Shown here: piece by piece, positions 52,820 through 63,160 of the stretch
Layout: every line of letters begins with the position of its first letter
Numbering within the stretch: the stretch's first letter is position 1
NCBI GenBank assembly: GCA_032164245.1
Contig: JAVMKO010000197.1
Coordinates: 347,565 to 411,564, forward strand
DNA from: Sternotherus odoratus
Lineage: Eukaryota > Chordata > Testudines > Kinosternidae
Direction of reading: 5' to 3'
Length of the DNA: 64,000 bases
Position numbers and translations under genes: made by a program
Notes under the pieces: generated by a model
Told to the model about the DNA's origin: nothing
The model's input: only the letters and a program-made list of their open reading frames with translations
Databases searched by the model: none

Positions 52820-53023
52820 CAGGGCTGCACAAGATGCAGCCCGGGGGCACATGCAGCCTGCACGGGCTCACTGTGTGGCCCATGGGGGGCAAATAAGGGG
52901 TGGGGCAAACCAAGCAGGGGGTGGGAGGGGAAGCGGATGGGTGCTTGGCGAGGGCTTTTTGGCCCACAGCTGGGTTTTTTGCAGTAATATGGCCCCTGCT
53001 GCTTTCCAAGTTGTGCAGGCCTG
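52820..53023. mobile_element. hAT-like MITE E, 204 bp
   Basis: The ends CAGGGCTGCACAA and TTGTGCAGGCCTG are inverted repeats. The duplication is degraded (CCTTAGAG / ACATAGAC). The paralogue at about 14150-14170 reads straight from TTCCTTAGA into CACTCCAGTTTC, so the insertion is clear. Confidence 0.7.
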
Positions 53024-53400
53024 ACATAGACACTCCAGTTTCCCAGTATCCCCACTGGTGACACTTGTTATGGGATGACTGGGGATGAAAACCAATACCC
53101 CAGTAAAAGCAAAAAGATTCTCCTGATCCCAAAGAAGCAAGGTCCAGACCCAGGTCAATATACAAGACAGATCTTACCCACAAATCACACTGAGGAATCT
53201 TAGAATCTAAAAACTAAATGTTTATTCATGAAATAAAAACATAGAGCGGAGAGCTAAAAATAGTTAAATGGAATCGATTACATACAGTGACGGCAATATT
53301 CTTGGTTCAGATTTGTTGCAGTGATGGAATAAACTGCAGGTTCAAATCATTTCTCTGCAGCACATTCACAGCCGGTACGGGTCATTTATTCCACCAGCCT
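53024..53400 (-). repeat. LTR-like repeat, truncated copy of 14160-14520
   Basis: It shares AGATCTTACCCACAAATCAC and GATGGAATAAACTGCAGGTT with that copy and breaks off after CCGGTACGGGTCATT. Confidence 0.45.
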
Positions 53401-53524
53401 GTGAGGACAGAGGGGACATCAGGAAGTTGCCCCTTCAATCCCCCCAAAAGGTTCTTCTTACAAAAAGCAAAATCTTGAAGAGAAAAAGTGACATCACAAA
53501 GGATTCCAAAGGCACAGACTGTAA

Positions 53525-53597
53525 CACCTGACCAGGGATTTGAACCCTGGACCCTCAGATTAAAAGTCTGATGTGCTACCAACTGACCTAGGCAGGC
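53525..53597 (-). tRNA. tRNA-Lys(TTT), D arm altered
   Basis: The minus-strand 73-nt sequence has anticodon arm TCAGA-CTTTTAA-TCTGA and T arm CAGGG-TTCAAAT-CCCTG, both perfect. The D stem reads GGTC/GCAC instead of GCTC/GAGC and pairs only at its ends, which also weakens the A box. It is probably a marginal gene or early pseudogene. The intact paralogue is at 11731. Confidence 0.75.
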
Positions 53598-53939
53598 TCT
53601 TAAAAAAAAGTGGAAGTTCATGCAAAGAAGAAACTAGTGAAGAAAAAGAGAGCAGACAATAGAGGAAACCTGCTGCTCACTCCTGTCCAGCCTGGGGCCC
53701 TAGGGCGGGATCAGCTACAGCTCTACCACCTGCCAGGCACTGACATGTTATCACACCGGGGAGTGGACCCAGGACAAGCTCTGGCTTGGACCAGGCAGCA
53801 GTGCACTTCAGTAAGGGGGCCTAGTGTGGGTGGGTCTGGCCACGGGGGTCTTGATGCTGAAGAGCCGGGGCTGGCCAGGGGACTGCGCTGGCATAGGATG
53901 GGCAGGGGGAGGGACCAGACTGGAGGGGCGGAGCCACAT

Positions 53940-53985
53940 GAGAACATATGCAGATATGTGTGCAAGCAGAGCATTGTGGGAGCAG
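53940..53985 (+). promoter_or_regulatory. DSE-like element of the U1 gene
   Basis: TATGCAGAT (7 of 8 to the ATGCAAAT octamer) and GCATTGTGGGAG (resembling a ZNF143/SPH site) lie 190-230 bp upstream of the U1 start, the usual place for an snRNA distal sequence element. Confidence 0.45.
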
Positions 53986-54112
53986 GAGCAGACTGCTGAG
54001 CATGGCCCAAATGTGGCCCCAGGGACTGGTGTGGAGAAGGGTGAGGGATGCGAGGCCACTTCGGGGCAGATCAAGAGCCATGGGGGCCGGTGTGGGTGGA
54101 ACGTGGTGGGCC

Positions 54113-54136
54113 CCACCGTGGGTTGAGAGTGTGGGG
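54113..54136 (+). promoter_or_regulatory. PSE-like element of the U1 gene
   Basis: CACCGTGGGTTGAGAGTGTG begins about 60 bp upstream of the U1 start. It resembles the GACCGTGTGTGTAAAGAGTG proximal sequence element of human U1 genes, and the position is right for SNAPc recruitment of Pol II. Confidence 0.6.
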
Positions 54137-54173
54137 TGAACAATGGCGGGTGGCGGCTTGTGGTGAAGAACTC

Positions 54174-54337
54174 ATACTTACCTGGCAGGGGAAATACCAT
54201 GATCATGAAGGTGGTTTTCCCAGGGTGAGGTTCATCCATTGCACTGTGGGTGGGCTGACCCCTGTGATTTCCCCAAATGTAGGAAACTCAACTGCAGTAT
54301 TTGTGGTAGTGGGGGACTGCGTTCACGCTCTCCCCTG
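54174..54337 (+). ncRNA. U1 spliceosomal snRNA
   Basis: The 164-nt sequence, exactly the vertebrate U1 length, begins ATACTTACCTGGCAGGGG. It keeps the ACTTACCTG stretch that pairs with 5' splice sites, stem-loop I with ATCATGAAGG (U1-70K site), loop II ATTGCAC (U1A site; the following bases differ from human), a slightly varied Sm site TATTTGTGG, and stem-loop IV ending TCTCCCCTG. Upstream PSE and DSE-like elements and a downstream GTTAAAGAAAGA match an snRNA gene. A few substitutions in stems leave open a variant or ageing copy. RNA U1 would act in the nucleus in 5' splice-site recognition. Confidence 0.93.
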
Positions 54338-54342
54338 ACAAT

Positions 54343-54356
54343 CGGTTAAAGAAAGA
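54343..54356 (+). terminator. snRNA 3'-box-like element
   Basis: GGTTAAAGAAAGAT lies 6-19 nt after the U1 3' end and fits the GTTT-N-AAA-NN-AGA 3'-processing box loosely (GTTAAAGAAAGA). Confidence 0.5.
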
Positions 54357-54504
54357 TGAGACAGCAGTGACTGCTGTGGAGAGCTTCTTGTTTTGTGTTT
54401 GTATTTGTTGTTGTAGAGATTGCTTAGTGTTCTGATGATTGTTCTGGTTTGCAGGGTTTGCCATTGTCCCTTGTTTTGATCTACAGTGAGGATCATGGTT
54501 CTTT

Positions 54505-54600
54505 TGGTAACAAAGTTCTGTGGCACCTTAAAGACTAACTATAAAGTTTTGAAGCATAAGTTTTCATTGGCTAATACCCACTTTGTTGGATGGAAGCAGT
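54505..54600 (-). repeat. Penelope-type tail repeat
   Basis: The minus strand has AACTTATGCTTCAAAACTTT and TTAGTCTTTAAGGTGCCACA. It lies 3' of the GIY-YIG fragment on the same strand, as its tail. Confidence 0.6.
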
Positions 54601-55540
54601 GGAAGTGTCCAGGGGCAGGTATAGAAAAGTAGGTAAGAACCAGGTAGGAGGTAACAAGGTTAGTCCAATTAGGCTGAACCAGCTTGTTATCTCCAATCAG
54701 GGAGGGTGGGTTATTCTTCTAGCAGTTGAATAGGGGGTGTGAACTCTGAGAGAGGAGAAGCTATTTTTGTAATTAGCAAGCCACTGAAGGTCTTTGTTCA
54801 GTCCCAGATTGATTGTGTTAAATTTGCAAATTAATTGCAGCTCTGCAGTTTCCCTTTGCAGTCTGGACTTGAAGGTTTTTTGCTGCAGTATGGTGACTTT
54901 TAAATCTGTAATTGTGTGTCCAGGCAGGTTGACATGTTCTCCTACAGGTTTTTGTATATTGCCATTCCTAATATCTGATTTGTGTGCATTTATCCTTTTT
55001 CGTAGGGACTGTCCAGTTTGGCCGATGTACATAGCAGAGGGACATTGGTGGCATATAATGGCATATATGACATTGGTTGATGTGCAGGTGAATGAACCAG
55101 TGATGGTGTGGTTGATCTGGTTAGGTCCTGTGATGGTGTTGCTGGTGTAGATATGTGGGCAGAGTTGGTATCGAGGTTTGTTGCATGGATTGGTTCCTGA
55201 GTTGGAGTTATTGTGGTGCAGTGTGCTGTTGCTGGTGAGAATCTACTTAAGGTTGGCAGGTTGTCTGTGTGCAAGGACTGGCCTTCCTCCCAAGGCCTGT
55301 GAAAGTGAGGGATTATTGTCCAGGATGGGTTGGAGGTCACTGATGATGCGTTGCAGAGGTTTTAACTGAGGACTGTAGGTGATGGCCAGTGGTGTTCTGT
55401 TGTTTTCTTTCTTGGGCTTGTCTTGCAGCAGCTGGCTTCTGGGTACATGTCTGGCTCTGTTGATCTGTGTCCTTATTTCCTTGTGCGGGTGTTGTAGTTT
55501 TCAGAAAGCTTGGTGAAGATCTCATAGGTGTTGGTCTCTG
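54601..55540 (-). mobile_element. Penelope-like element fragment with GIY-YIG domain, copy 2
   Basis: The minus-strand frame 54697-55032 reads MYIGQTGQSLRKRINAHKSD, then QKPVGEHVNLPGH and CKFNTINLGLNKDLQW, an intact GIY-YIG domain with its conserved downstream Glu and Asn region. Upstream frames hold the linker in broken form (frame changes near 55040 and 55350). No RT domain is present. It is better preserved than 6925-7590. Confidence 0.85.
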
Positions 55541-55725
55541 TCTGAGGGGTGGGAGCAAATCTAACTCAGGAGCCAATCCATGCAACAAACCGTGATGCCA
55601 ACTCTGCCCACTGTACATTAGCATACTTAGAATTAAATAGTGAAAGAAACAGCTTCTTTTTTCTATGCAGAATTTATGAAAGCAGGATGAAGTATTTCCA
55701 GGGCTGTAAGTAATAAAGCACAAAC

Positions 55726-55797
55726 TAGCATAGGATGGTTTCAATTCATTGACCTCTAGGTCATAGGTCCAGCACACTTCCACTGTGCCACTCTGCT
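55726..55797 (-). pseudogene. Initiator tRNA-Met pseudogene (anticodon TAT)
   Basis: On the minus strand AGCAGAGTGGCACAGTGGAA is intact. The loop reads CCTATGA, placing TAT at 34-36, and the anticodon and T stems are mispaired. 72 nt, no gaps against 21652. Confidence 0.8.
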
Positions 55798-55909
55798 ACA
55801 GCAGTGAAAACCTCCATGACTCAATTACAGGTCTGCTCTCCATAGTTGGCTGCACTCACAAGCTGTGCACAGGAGAGTTGTGCCCATGAGATTTAGACAC
55901 TTTCTAGGC

Positions 55910-56910
55910 AGGTGATTGTCCATCTGTCACATCTCCAAAGCTGAACTGAAATGTGGTGGCCGCCGTGGTCTCCTTAGTCTAATGATTCACCAAAACCAGC
56001 CCCTCCCCCTCACTTTTCCCCTGCTGAGATCCAGCCAGACACAGACACCCTGCCTGGCCCCCAGCCCGGAGAAACTTCATTTTACGGGGGGAAGCTTGGG
56101 AGATGTAGTTCCTGAGAGGTGCGGGCTAGGAGAGAATGGGAGGTGGGGAAGGGTCAGCCTGGCCTGGGAGACATCCCTTAACTGGGCTGGAGAGGGAGGA
56201 AGTGCCCCGGTGCAGGCTGGGAGATGTAGTTCCTGACTCTCCTGTGAGTGGAAGTGAAGTTGTTCCAGGGGCTGCTGAGGCCGGCTGCAAACGTGCCCTG
56301 GATGCTGTAACTTGCGTGGGGCGGTTGAGCCTCTCCCAGAGCTGGAGAAGAGTTTTGTGGGAGAGCCAGGGACAGGGACACCCGTGAGCTGGAGGAGGGG
56401 CACTCTCTGCTGCCAACAGGGCCTGGGGGACCCACGAAGGGGAGAAAAATCCCTGATGTAGAAGAACTGGGAGGAAATGGATCATACCAGCCATGTGGGG
56501 TCACGCCTGTGAACGAGAAGGAGTGGGGAGTGTCAGGAGTTTCACGCAGTCACCCAGGTGATTTTGATGACATGGTTATGGAGGAGGATGAAGGGCCTGG
56601 GGATAAAATCAGCTGCTCTTAAGTGGGGTCAGAGGCAGCAATTATTACATTAAAAACTCTTCAGGGAAGTAGCTGTGAGTGGTCACCCAAAGTTTCTTTG
56701 TGTTCACATCTGTCCAGGAATGAGGCCTAAAGCAGAAATGGGGGAGGGGCTGTGAATTGAAATCAGGTGGAGAGAGAAATGTGTCCAAACCCAGAGAGAC
56801 TCGATGTGGGGGAGAAATAACAAGTGATCCCAGCTCCTTCCCCCAGCCTTAGGTGGGGATTAGCTGACAACAGCTGCAGCTGCTGCTCTGAGGGGAGCGG
56901 TATAAGTGTC
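55910..56910 (-). repeat. Decayed promoter/first-exon block, copy 3
   Basis: The same content as 8600-9660 in the same orientation: minus-strand AACTACATCTCCCA twice (56100-56120 and 56225-56240), a CACTTC word between, and the former donor mutated to CCCAGTTAAGGG. Confidence 0.5.
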
Positions 56911-57760
56911 TGCCTGGGCCTAGACCACCAGTAGGTCCACTGGGGGCTTGCAATGGCTCAGGGACTGGGACAGTATCACATGATGCAGGTTTCTCTATCC
57001 CATCCACATGCACCACCTTGCTGCCAGCACCCAACCTCCACACTAGCACCCCGCGAGGTCTAGCACACGGCCAGCAGGTCCTGCCAGAGGGTGCTGGGGG
57101 ACACCGGGCACCATCCCACCTGGCCAGGCTGGTGCTGCAGGGCAGTGTGTGGCATTGGCTCTCCTTGCTGATGACGGCCGGTACATCTAGTACAGGGGTC
57201 AGGGGACAGGGGGAACTACCCCATTCACCTCCCCATTCTCCTACACCCCCAACCTCCCCCGCCTGGGTCTGTAATCCCAGCCCCCAGATCCCTGCCCCCC
57301 CTGGGCCATTCCTACCCTGGTCCCACACCCAGCTATTCCCCCTGGCTTTGTCTGTCTGGGTACATACCCTGCAGGGCTTCTCCAACCATCCTACCCTGCA
57401 GCCCCTCCTTCTACCTCCTCAACCAGTGCTCCCCCGGGCACAACCCCCCCCGCCCCACACCATCCTGCAGGGGCAGCCCCAGCCAGGGCCCTTCAGAGAC
57501 AGGCAGCACCTGTGGGGGAGGGGGAGTGAGATCAGAGTGGCATGGACAGAGGGGGAGATGGGAGGGAGACAGATGTCACCTCACTCTCCTATTGGGGAGG
57601 GGGAGTCTGGGAAGAGGAGGGCAAGTGTGGGGGAGTCTGAGAGGGAGGCAGAAGGGGAGGGCAGAGCTTGGTTGGGGGCAGGTGATCCTGGGGGTCGGGG
57701 GGAGGTGGTAGGTTACATGGTGTGGCAGGCATTGGTGAGTTCTGGGGGACTAGGCCGGCG
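56911..57760. other. Spacer, no gene recognised
   Basis: 56940-57000 is a MITE scrap shared with 43000-43060. An open frame at 57018-57821 (267 codons) and an opposite one have no domain and lie in C-rich then G-rich low-complexity sequence. I do not call a gene. Confidence 0.4.
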
Positions 57761-57764
57761 GGGG

Positions 57765-59170
57765 TGGGGTCAGGGTGTGTCAGGGATTAGGAGGTTGTGG
57801 GGACTAGGCAGGTGGGGGTAGGGTCAGGGTTTGTCAGGGATTAGGAGGTTGTGGGGGACTAGGCAAGTGGGGGTGGGGTCAGGATGTGTCAGGGATTAAG
57901 TGGCTGGGGGGACTAGGCAGGTGGGGGTGGGGTCAGGGTGTGTCAGGGATTAGGAGGCTGTGGGGGGACTAGGTAGGTGGGAGTGGGGTCAGGGTGTGTC
58001 AGGGATTAGGAGGTTGTGGGGCACTAGGCAGGTGGGGGTGGGGTGATGGGGTGTCAGGGATTAGGGGGTTGTGGGGGGCACTAGGCAGGTGGAGGTGGGG
58101 TGATGGGGTGTCAGGGATTAGGGGGTGGTGAAGGGCACTAGGCAGGTGGGGGTGGGGTCTGGGTGTGTCAGGGATTAGGATGTTGTGGGGCACTAGGCAG
58201 GTGGGGGTGGGGTCAGGGTGTGTCAGGGATTAGGAGGTTGTGGAGGACTAGGCCGGTGGGAATGGGGTCTGGGTGTGTCAGGGATTAGGGTGTGTCAGGT
58301 GGGGGTGGGGTCAGGGTGTGTCAGGGATTAGGAGGTTGTGGGGGACTAGGCAGGTGGGGATGGGGTCTGGGTGTGTCAGGGATTAGGAGGTTGTGGGGTA
58401 CGAGGAAGGTGGGGTGATGGGGTGTCAGGGATTAGGGGGTTGTGGTGGACTAGGCAGGTGGGGGTGGGGTCAGGGTGTGTCAGTGATTAGGGGGTTGTGG
58501 GGGACTAGGTGGGTGGGGGTGGGGTCAGGGTGTGTCAGGGATTAGGAGGTTGTGGGGGACTAGGCAGGTGGGGGTGGGGTCAGGGTGTGTCAGTGATTAG
58601 GGGGTTGTGGGGCACTAGGCAGGTGGGGGTGGGGTCAGGGTGTGTCAGGGATTAGGGGGTTGGGGGGACTAGGCAGGTGGGGGTGGGGTGAGGGTGTGTC
58701 AGGGATTAGGAGGTTGTGGGGGATAGGCAGGTGGGGGTGGGATCAGGGTGTGTCAGGGATTAGAGGTTTATGGGGGACTAGGCAGGTGGGGGTGGGGTCA
58801 GGGTGTGTCAGGGATTAGGGGGTTGTGGTGGACTAGGCAGGTGGGGGTGGGGTCAGGGTGTGTCAGGGATTAGGAGGTTGTGGGGGATAGGTAGGTGGGG
58901 GTGGGGTGATGGTGTGTCAGGGATTAGGAGGTTGTGGGTACTAGGCAGGTGGGGGTGGGGTCAGGGTGTGTCAGGGATTAGGGGGATTTGGGGGATAGGC
59001 AGGTGGGGGTGGGGTGATGGGGTGTCAGGGATTAGGAGGTTGTGGGGGATAGGCAGGTGGGGGTGGGGTGATGGGGTGTCAGGGATTAGGGGCTTGTGGG
59101 GGACAAGGCAGGTGGCGGTGGGGTCAGGGTGTGTCAGGGATTAGGGGGTTGTGGGGGGCTGGTCACACAG
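57765..59170. repeat. Minisatellite, about 55-bp unit
   Basis: About 25 units of GGGGACTAGGCAGGTGGGGG then TGGGGTCAGGGTGTGTCAGG and GATTAGGAGGTTGTG, with small indels. It is strongly G-biased on the + strand. Confidence 0.95.
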
Positions 59171-59254
59171 GGTTGGGTCCTGCCAGGGATTGGGGGGTTC
59201 TGGGAGGGGGAGGGGTCAGCTGTCCCCCATTGGGCTGCAGGAGACGAGGGTTGT

Positions 59255-62200
59255 GTCCATTGGGGGGGTTCATGGGGGATCTGGGGGGGGCTGAGGGGTC
59301 TGTTTCCCCCGCTCTGGGGTCTATTGGGGGGTTCATGGGGGACCTGGGGGGGCGAGGGGTGTTTCCCCGCTCTGGGGTCTATTGGGGGGTTCATGGGGGA
59401 CCTGGGGGCGGGGCCGAGGGGTGTTTCCCCGCTCTGGGGTCTATTGGGCGGTTCATGGGGGACCTGGGGGCGGGGCCGAGGGGTGTTTCCCCCGCTCTGG
59501 GGTCTATTGGGCGGTTCATGGGGGACCTGGGGGCGGGGCCGAGGGGTGTTTCCCCCGCTCTGGGGTCTATTGGGGGGTCCATGGGGGATCTGGGGGGGGG
59601 GCCGAGGGGTGTTTCCCCCGCTCTGGGGTCTATTGGGGGGTCCATGGGGGATCTGGGGGCGGGGCCGAGGGGTGTTTCCCCCGCTCTGGGGTCTATTGGG
59701 GGGTCCATGGGGGATCTGGGGGCGGGGCCGAGGGGTGTTTCCCCCGCTCTGGGGTCTATTGGGGGGTTCATGGGGGATCTGGGGGGGCCGAGGGGTGTTT
59801 CCCCCGCTCTGGGGTCTATTGGGGGGTTCATGGGGGATCAGGGGGGGGGCCGAGGGGTGTTTCCCCCGCTCTGGGGTCTATTGGGGGGTTCATGGGGGAC
59901 CTGGGGGTGGGGCCGAGGGGTGTTTCCCCCGCTCTGGGGTCTATTGGGGGGTTCATGGGGGATCTGGGGGGGGGCCGAGGGGTGTTTCCCCCGCTCTGGG
60001 GTCTATTGGGGAGTTCATGGGGGATGGGGGGGGGCGAGGGGTGTTTCCCCCGCTCTGGGGTCTATTGGGGGGTTCATGGGGGATGGGGGGGCCGGGGGGT
60101 GTTTCCCCGCTCTGGGGTCTATTGGGGGGTTCATGGGGGATGGGGGGGCGGGGGTGTTTCCCCGCTCTGGGGTCTATTGGGGGGTTCATGGGGGATCTGG
60201 GGGGGCCGAGGGGTGTTTCCCCCGCTCTGGGGTCTATTGGGGGGTTCATGGGGGATCTGGGGGCAGGGCCGAGGGGTGTTTCCCCCGCTCTGGGGTCTAT
60301 TGGGGGGTTCATGGGGGATGGGGGGGGCCGAGGGGTGTTTCCCCCGCTCTGGGGTCTATTGGGGGGTTCATGGGGGATGGGGGGGCCGAGGGGTGTTTCC
60401 CCCGCTCTGGGGTCTATTGGGGGGTTCATGGGGGATCTGGGGTGGCCGAGGGGTGTTTCCCCCGCTCTGGGCTCTATTGGGGGGTTCATGGGGGATGGGG
60501 GGGGCGAGGGGTGTTTCCCCCGCTCTGGGGTCTATTGGGGGGTTCATGGGGGATGGGGGGGGCCGAGGGGTGTTTCCCCCGCTCTGGGGTCTATTGGGGG
60601 GTTCATGGGGGATGGGGGGGGCCGAGGGGTGTTTCCCCCGCTCTGGGGTCTATTGGGGGGTTCATGGGGGATGGGGGCGGGGCCGAGGGGCATTTCCCCC
60701 GCTCTGGGGTCTATTGGGGGGTTCATGCGGGATGGGGCGGGGCCGAGGGGCGTTTCCCCCGCTCTGGGGTCTATTGGGGGGTTCATGGGGGATCTGGGGG
60801 GGGGGCCGAGGGGTGTTTCCCCGCTCTGGGGTCTATTGGGGGGTTCATGGGGGATGGGGGGGGCCGAGGGGTGTTTCCCCGCTCTGGGGTCTATTGGGGG
60901 GTTCATGGGGGATGGGGGGGCCGAGGGGTGTTTCCCCCGCTCTGGGGTCTATTGGGGGGTTCATGGGGGATGGGGGGGCCGAGGGGTGTTTCCCCCGCTC
61001 TGGGGTCTATTGGGGGGTTCATGGGGGATGGGGGGGCCGAGGGGTGTTTCCCCCGCTCTGGGGTCTATTGGGGGGTTCATGGGGGATGGGGGGGGCCGAG
61101 GGGTGTTTCCCCCGCTCTGGGGTCTATTGGGGGGTCCATGGGGGATCGGGGGGGGCCGACGGGTGTTTCCCCCGCTCTGGGGTCTATTGGGGGGTCCATG
61201 GGGGATCTGGGGGCGGGGCCGAGGGGTGTTTCCCCCGCTCTGGGGTCTATTGGGGGGTTCATGGGGGATGGGGGGGCCGAGGGGTGTTTCCCCGCTCTGG
61301 GGTCTATTGGGGGGTTCATGGGGGATCTGGGGGGCCGAGGGGTGTTTCCCCCGCTCTGGGGTCTATTGGGGGGTTCATGGGGGATCTGGGGGGGGCCGAG
61401 GGGTGTTTCCCCGCTCTGGGGTCTATTGGGGGGTTCATGGGGGGATGGGGGGGCCGAGGGGTGTTTCCCCCGCTCTGGGGTCTATTGGGGGGTTCATGGG
61501 GGATGGGGGGGCCGAGGGGTGTTTCCCCCGCTCTGGGGTCTATTGGGGGGTTCATGGGGGGGGCCGAGGGGTGTTTCCCCCGCTCTGGGGTCTATTGGGG
61601 GGTTCATGGGGGATGGGGGGGCCGAGGGGTGTTTCCCCCGCTCTGGGGTCTATTGGGGGGTTCATGGGGGATGGGGGGGCCGGGGGGTGTTTCCCCCGCT
61701 CTGGGGTCTATTGGGGGGTTCATGGGGGATGGGGGGGTCGAGGGGTGTTTCCCCGCTCTGGGGTCTATTGGGGTTTCATGGGGGATGGGGGGGGGCCGAG
61801 GGGTGTTTCCCTCGCTCTGGGGTCTATTGGGGGGTTCATGGGGGATGGGGGGGCCGAGGGGTGTTTCCCCGCTCTGGGGTCTATTGGGGGGTTCATGGGG
61901 GATGGGGGGGGCCGAGGGGTGTTTCCCCCGCTCTGGGGTCTATTGGGGGGTTCATGGGGGATGGGGGGGCCGGGGGGTGTTTCCCCCGCTCTGGGGTCTA
62001 TTGGGGGGTTCATGGGGGATGGGGGGCCGAGGGGTGTTTCCCCCGCTCTGGGGTCTATTGGGGGGTTCATGGGGGATGGGGGGGGCCGAGGGGTGTTTCC
62101 CCGCTCTGGGGTCTATTGGGGGGTTCATGGGGGGGGCCGAGGGGTGTTTCCCCCGCTCTGGGGTCTATTGGGGGGTTCATGGGGGATGGGGGGGCCGAGG

Positions 62201-62635
62201 GGTGTTTCCCCCGCTCTGGGGTCTATTGGGGGTTCATGGGGGATGGGGGGGCCGGGGGTGTTTCCCCCGCTCTGGGGTCTATTGGGGGGTTCATGGGGGA
62301 TGGGGGGGTCGAGGGGTGTTTCCCCCGCTCTGGGGGTCTATTGGGGGGTTCATGGGGGATGGGGGGGGGGCCGAGGGGTGTTTCCCTCGCTCTGGGGTCT
62401 ATTGGGGGGTTCATGGGGGATGGGGGGCCGAGGGGTGTTTCCCCCGCTCTGGGGTCTATTGGGGGGTTCATGGGGGATGGGGGGGGCCGAGGGGTGTTTC
62501 CCCCGCTCTGGGGTCTATTGGGGGGTTCATGGGGGATGGGGGGGGGCCGAGGGGTGTTTCCCCCGCTCTGGGGTCTATTGGGGGGTTCATGGGGGATGGG
62601 GGGGGCCGGGGGGTGTTTCCCCCGCTCTGGGGTCT
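59255..62635. repeat. Minisatellite, about 57-bp unit, roughly 58 copies
   Basis: The unit is TTTCCCCCGCTCTGGGGTCT, ATTGGGGGGTTCATGGGGGA, then TGGGGGGGCCGAGGGGTG. Variants differ mainly in G-run length and in CTGGGGG insertions. No + strand stop codon exists in any phase of the unit, so all three + frames stay open for more than 1100 codons. Each unit has four or more G-runs able to form a quadruplex. Confidence 0.97.
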
Positions 62636-62639
62636 ATCG

Positions 62640-63160
62640 CGCTGGGCTGTGGGGCGGTCGGTGGCCAGAACCAGCCGCCTCCTCGGGGGGGGGCTTGTGA
62701 GGAACCAGTGAGTCTCCCTCTCCCCCCGTGAGATCTGCGCATGCCCAGAGCAGGGAGAGGCTCCAACCGCCCCGCGCGAGCCAGGCAGAACCGCAGCGCC
62801 CCGCAGACGTTCGCAGCTCGGCTCGTCACTCCCCGGGTCCCCGCCCCCGCCCAACGTCACTTCCGCTCCAGGGAGCGTCAGGAACTACATCTCCCAGCCT
62901 GCACCGGGGGCGCTTCCGCCTTCTCCAGCCCAGGGGGGCGGGGCTCAGTGTGAGCCACACTGGTGGGAATAACAAAGAGTCTTGTGGCCCCAGTGCGGGG
63001 GGAGAACAAAGCCCCGAGGCGGGGGAGGGGAGAGACCCGGGGGGGAGGGGCCGGTGGGGCCGGGCGGGAAAGTGACTCTCGGCCCCGGAACCGGGGAGAA
63101 GCCTCGGAGCTGCCCCAGCCCCAGTGGATCCGGCCCCCGGCCCCGCGGGGATGGGGGGGT
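62640..63160 (+). promoter_or_regulatory. CpG-island promoter-like segment
   Basis: A CpG-rich, non-repetitive island lies between two minisatellites. CTGCGCATGCCC (NRF1) at about 62734, CGTCACTTCCGCTCC (CRE half plus ETS/GABP) at about 62859, and GGAACTACATCTCCCAGCC (ZNF143 type) at about 62880 are spaced as in housekeeping promoters. CTTCTCCAGCCCAG at 62920-62933 marks the end of homology with the decayed blocks. No coding exon is recognised downstream within the window. Confidence 0.5.

Noticed and set aside
59068..62731. Open frames of 1109-1211 codons on the + strand
   Set aside because: All three frames are open at once because the 57-bp unit has no stop codon. The translated products are unit repeats with frame drift and no domain.
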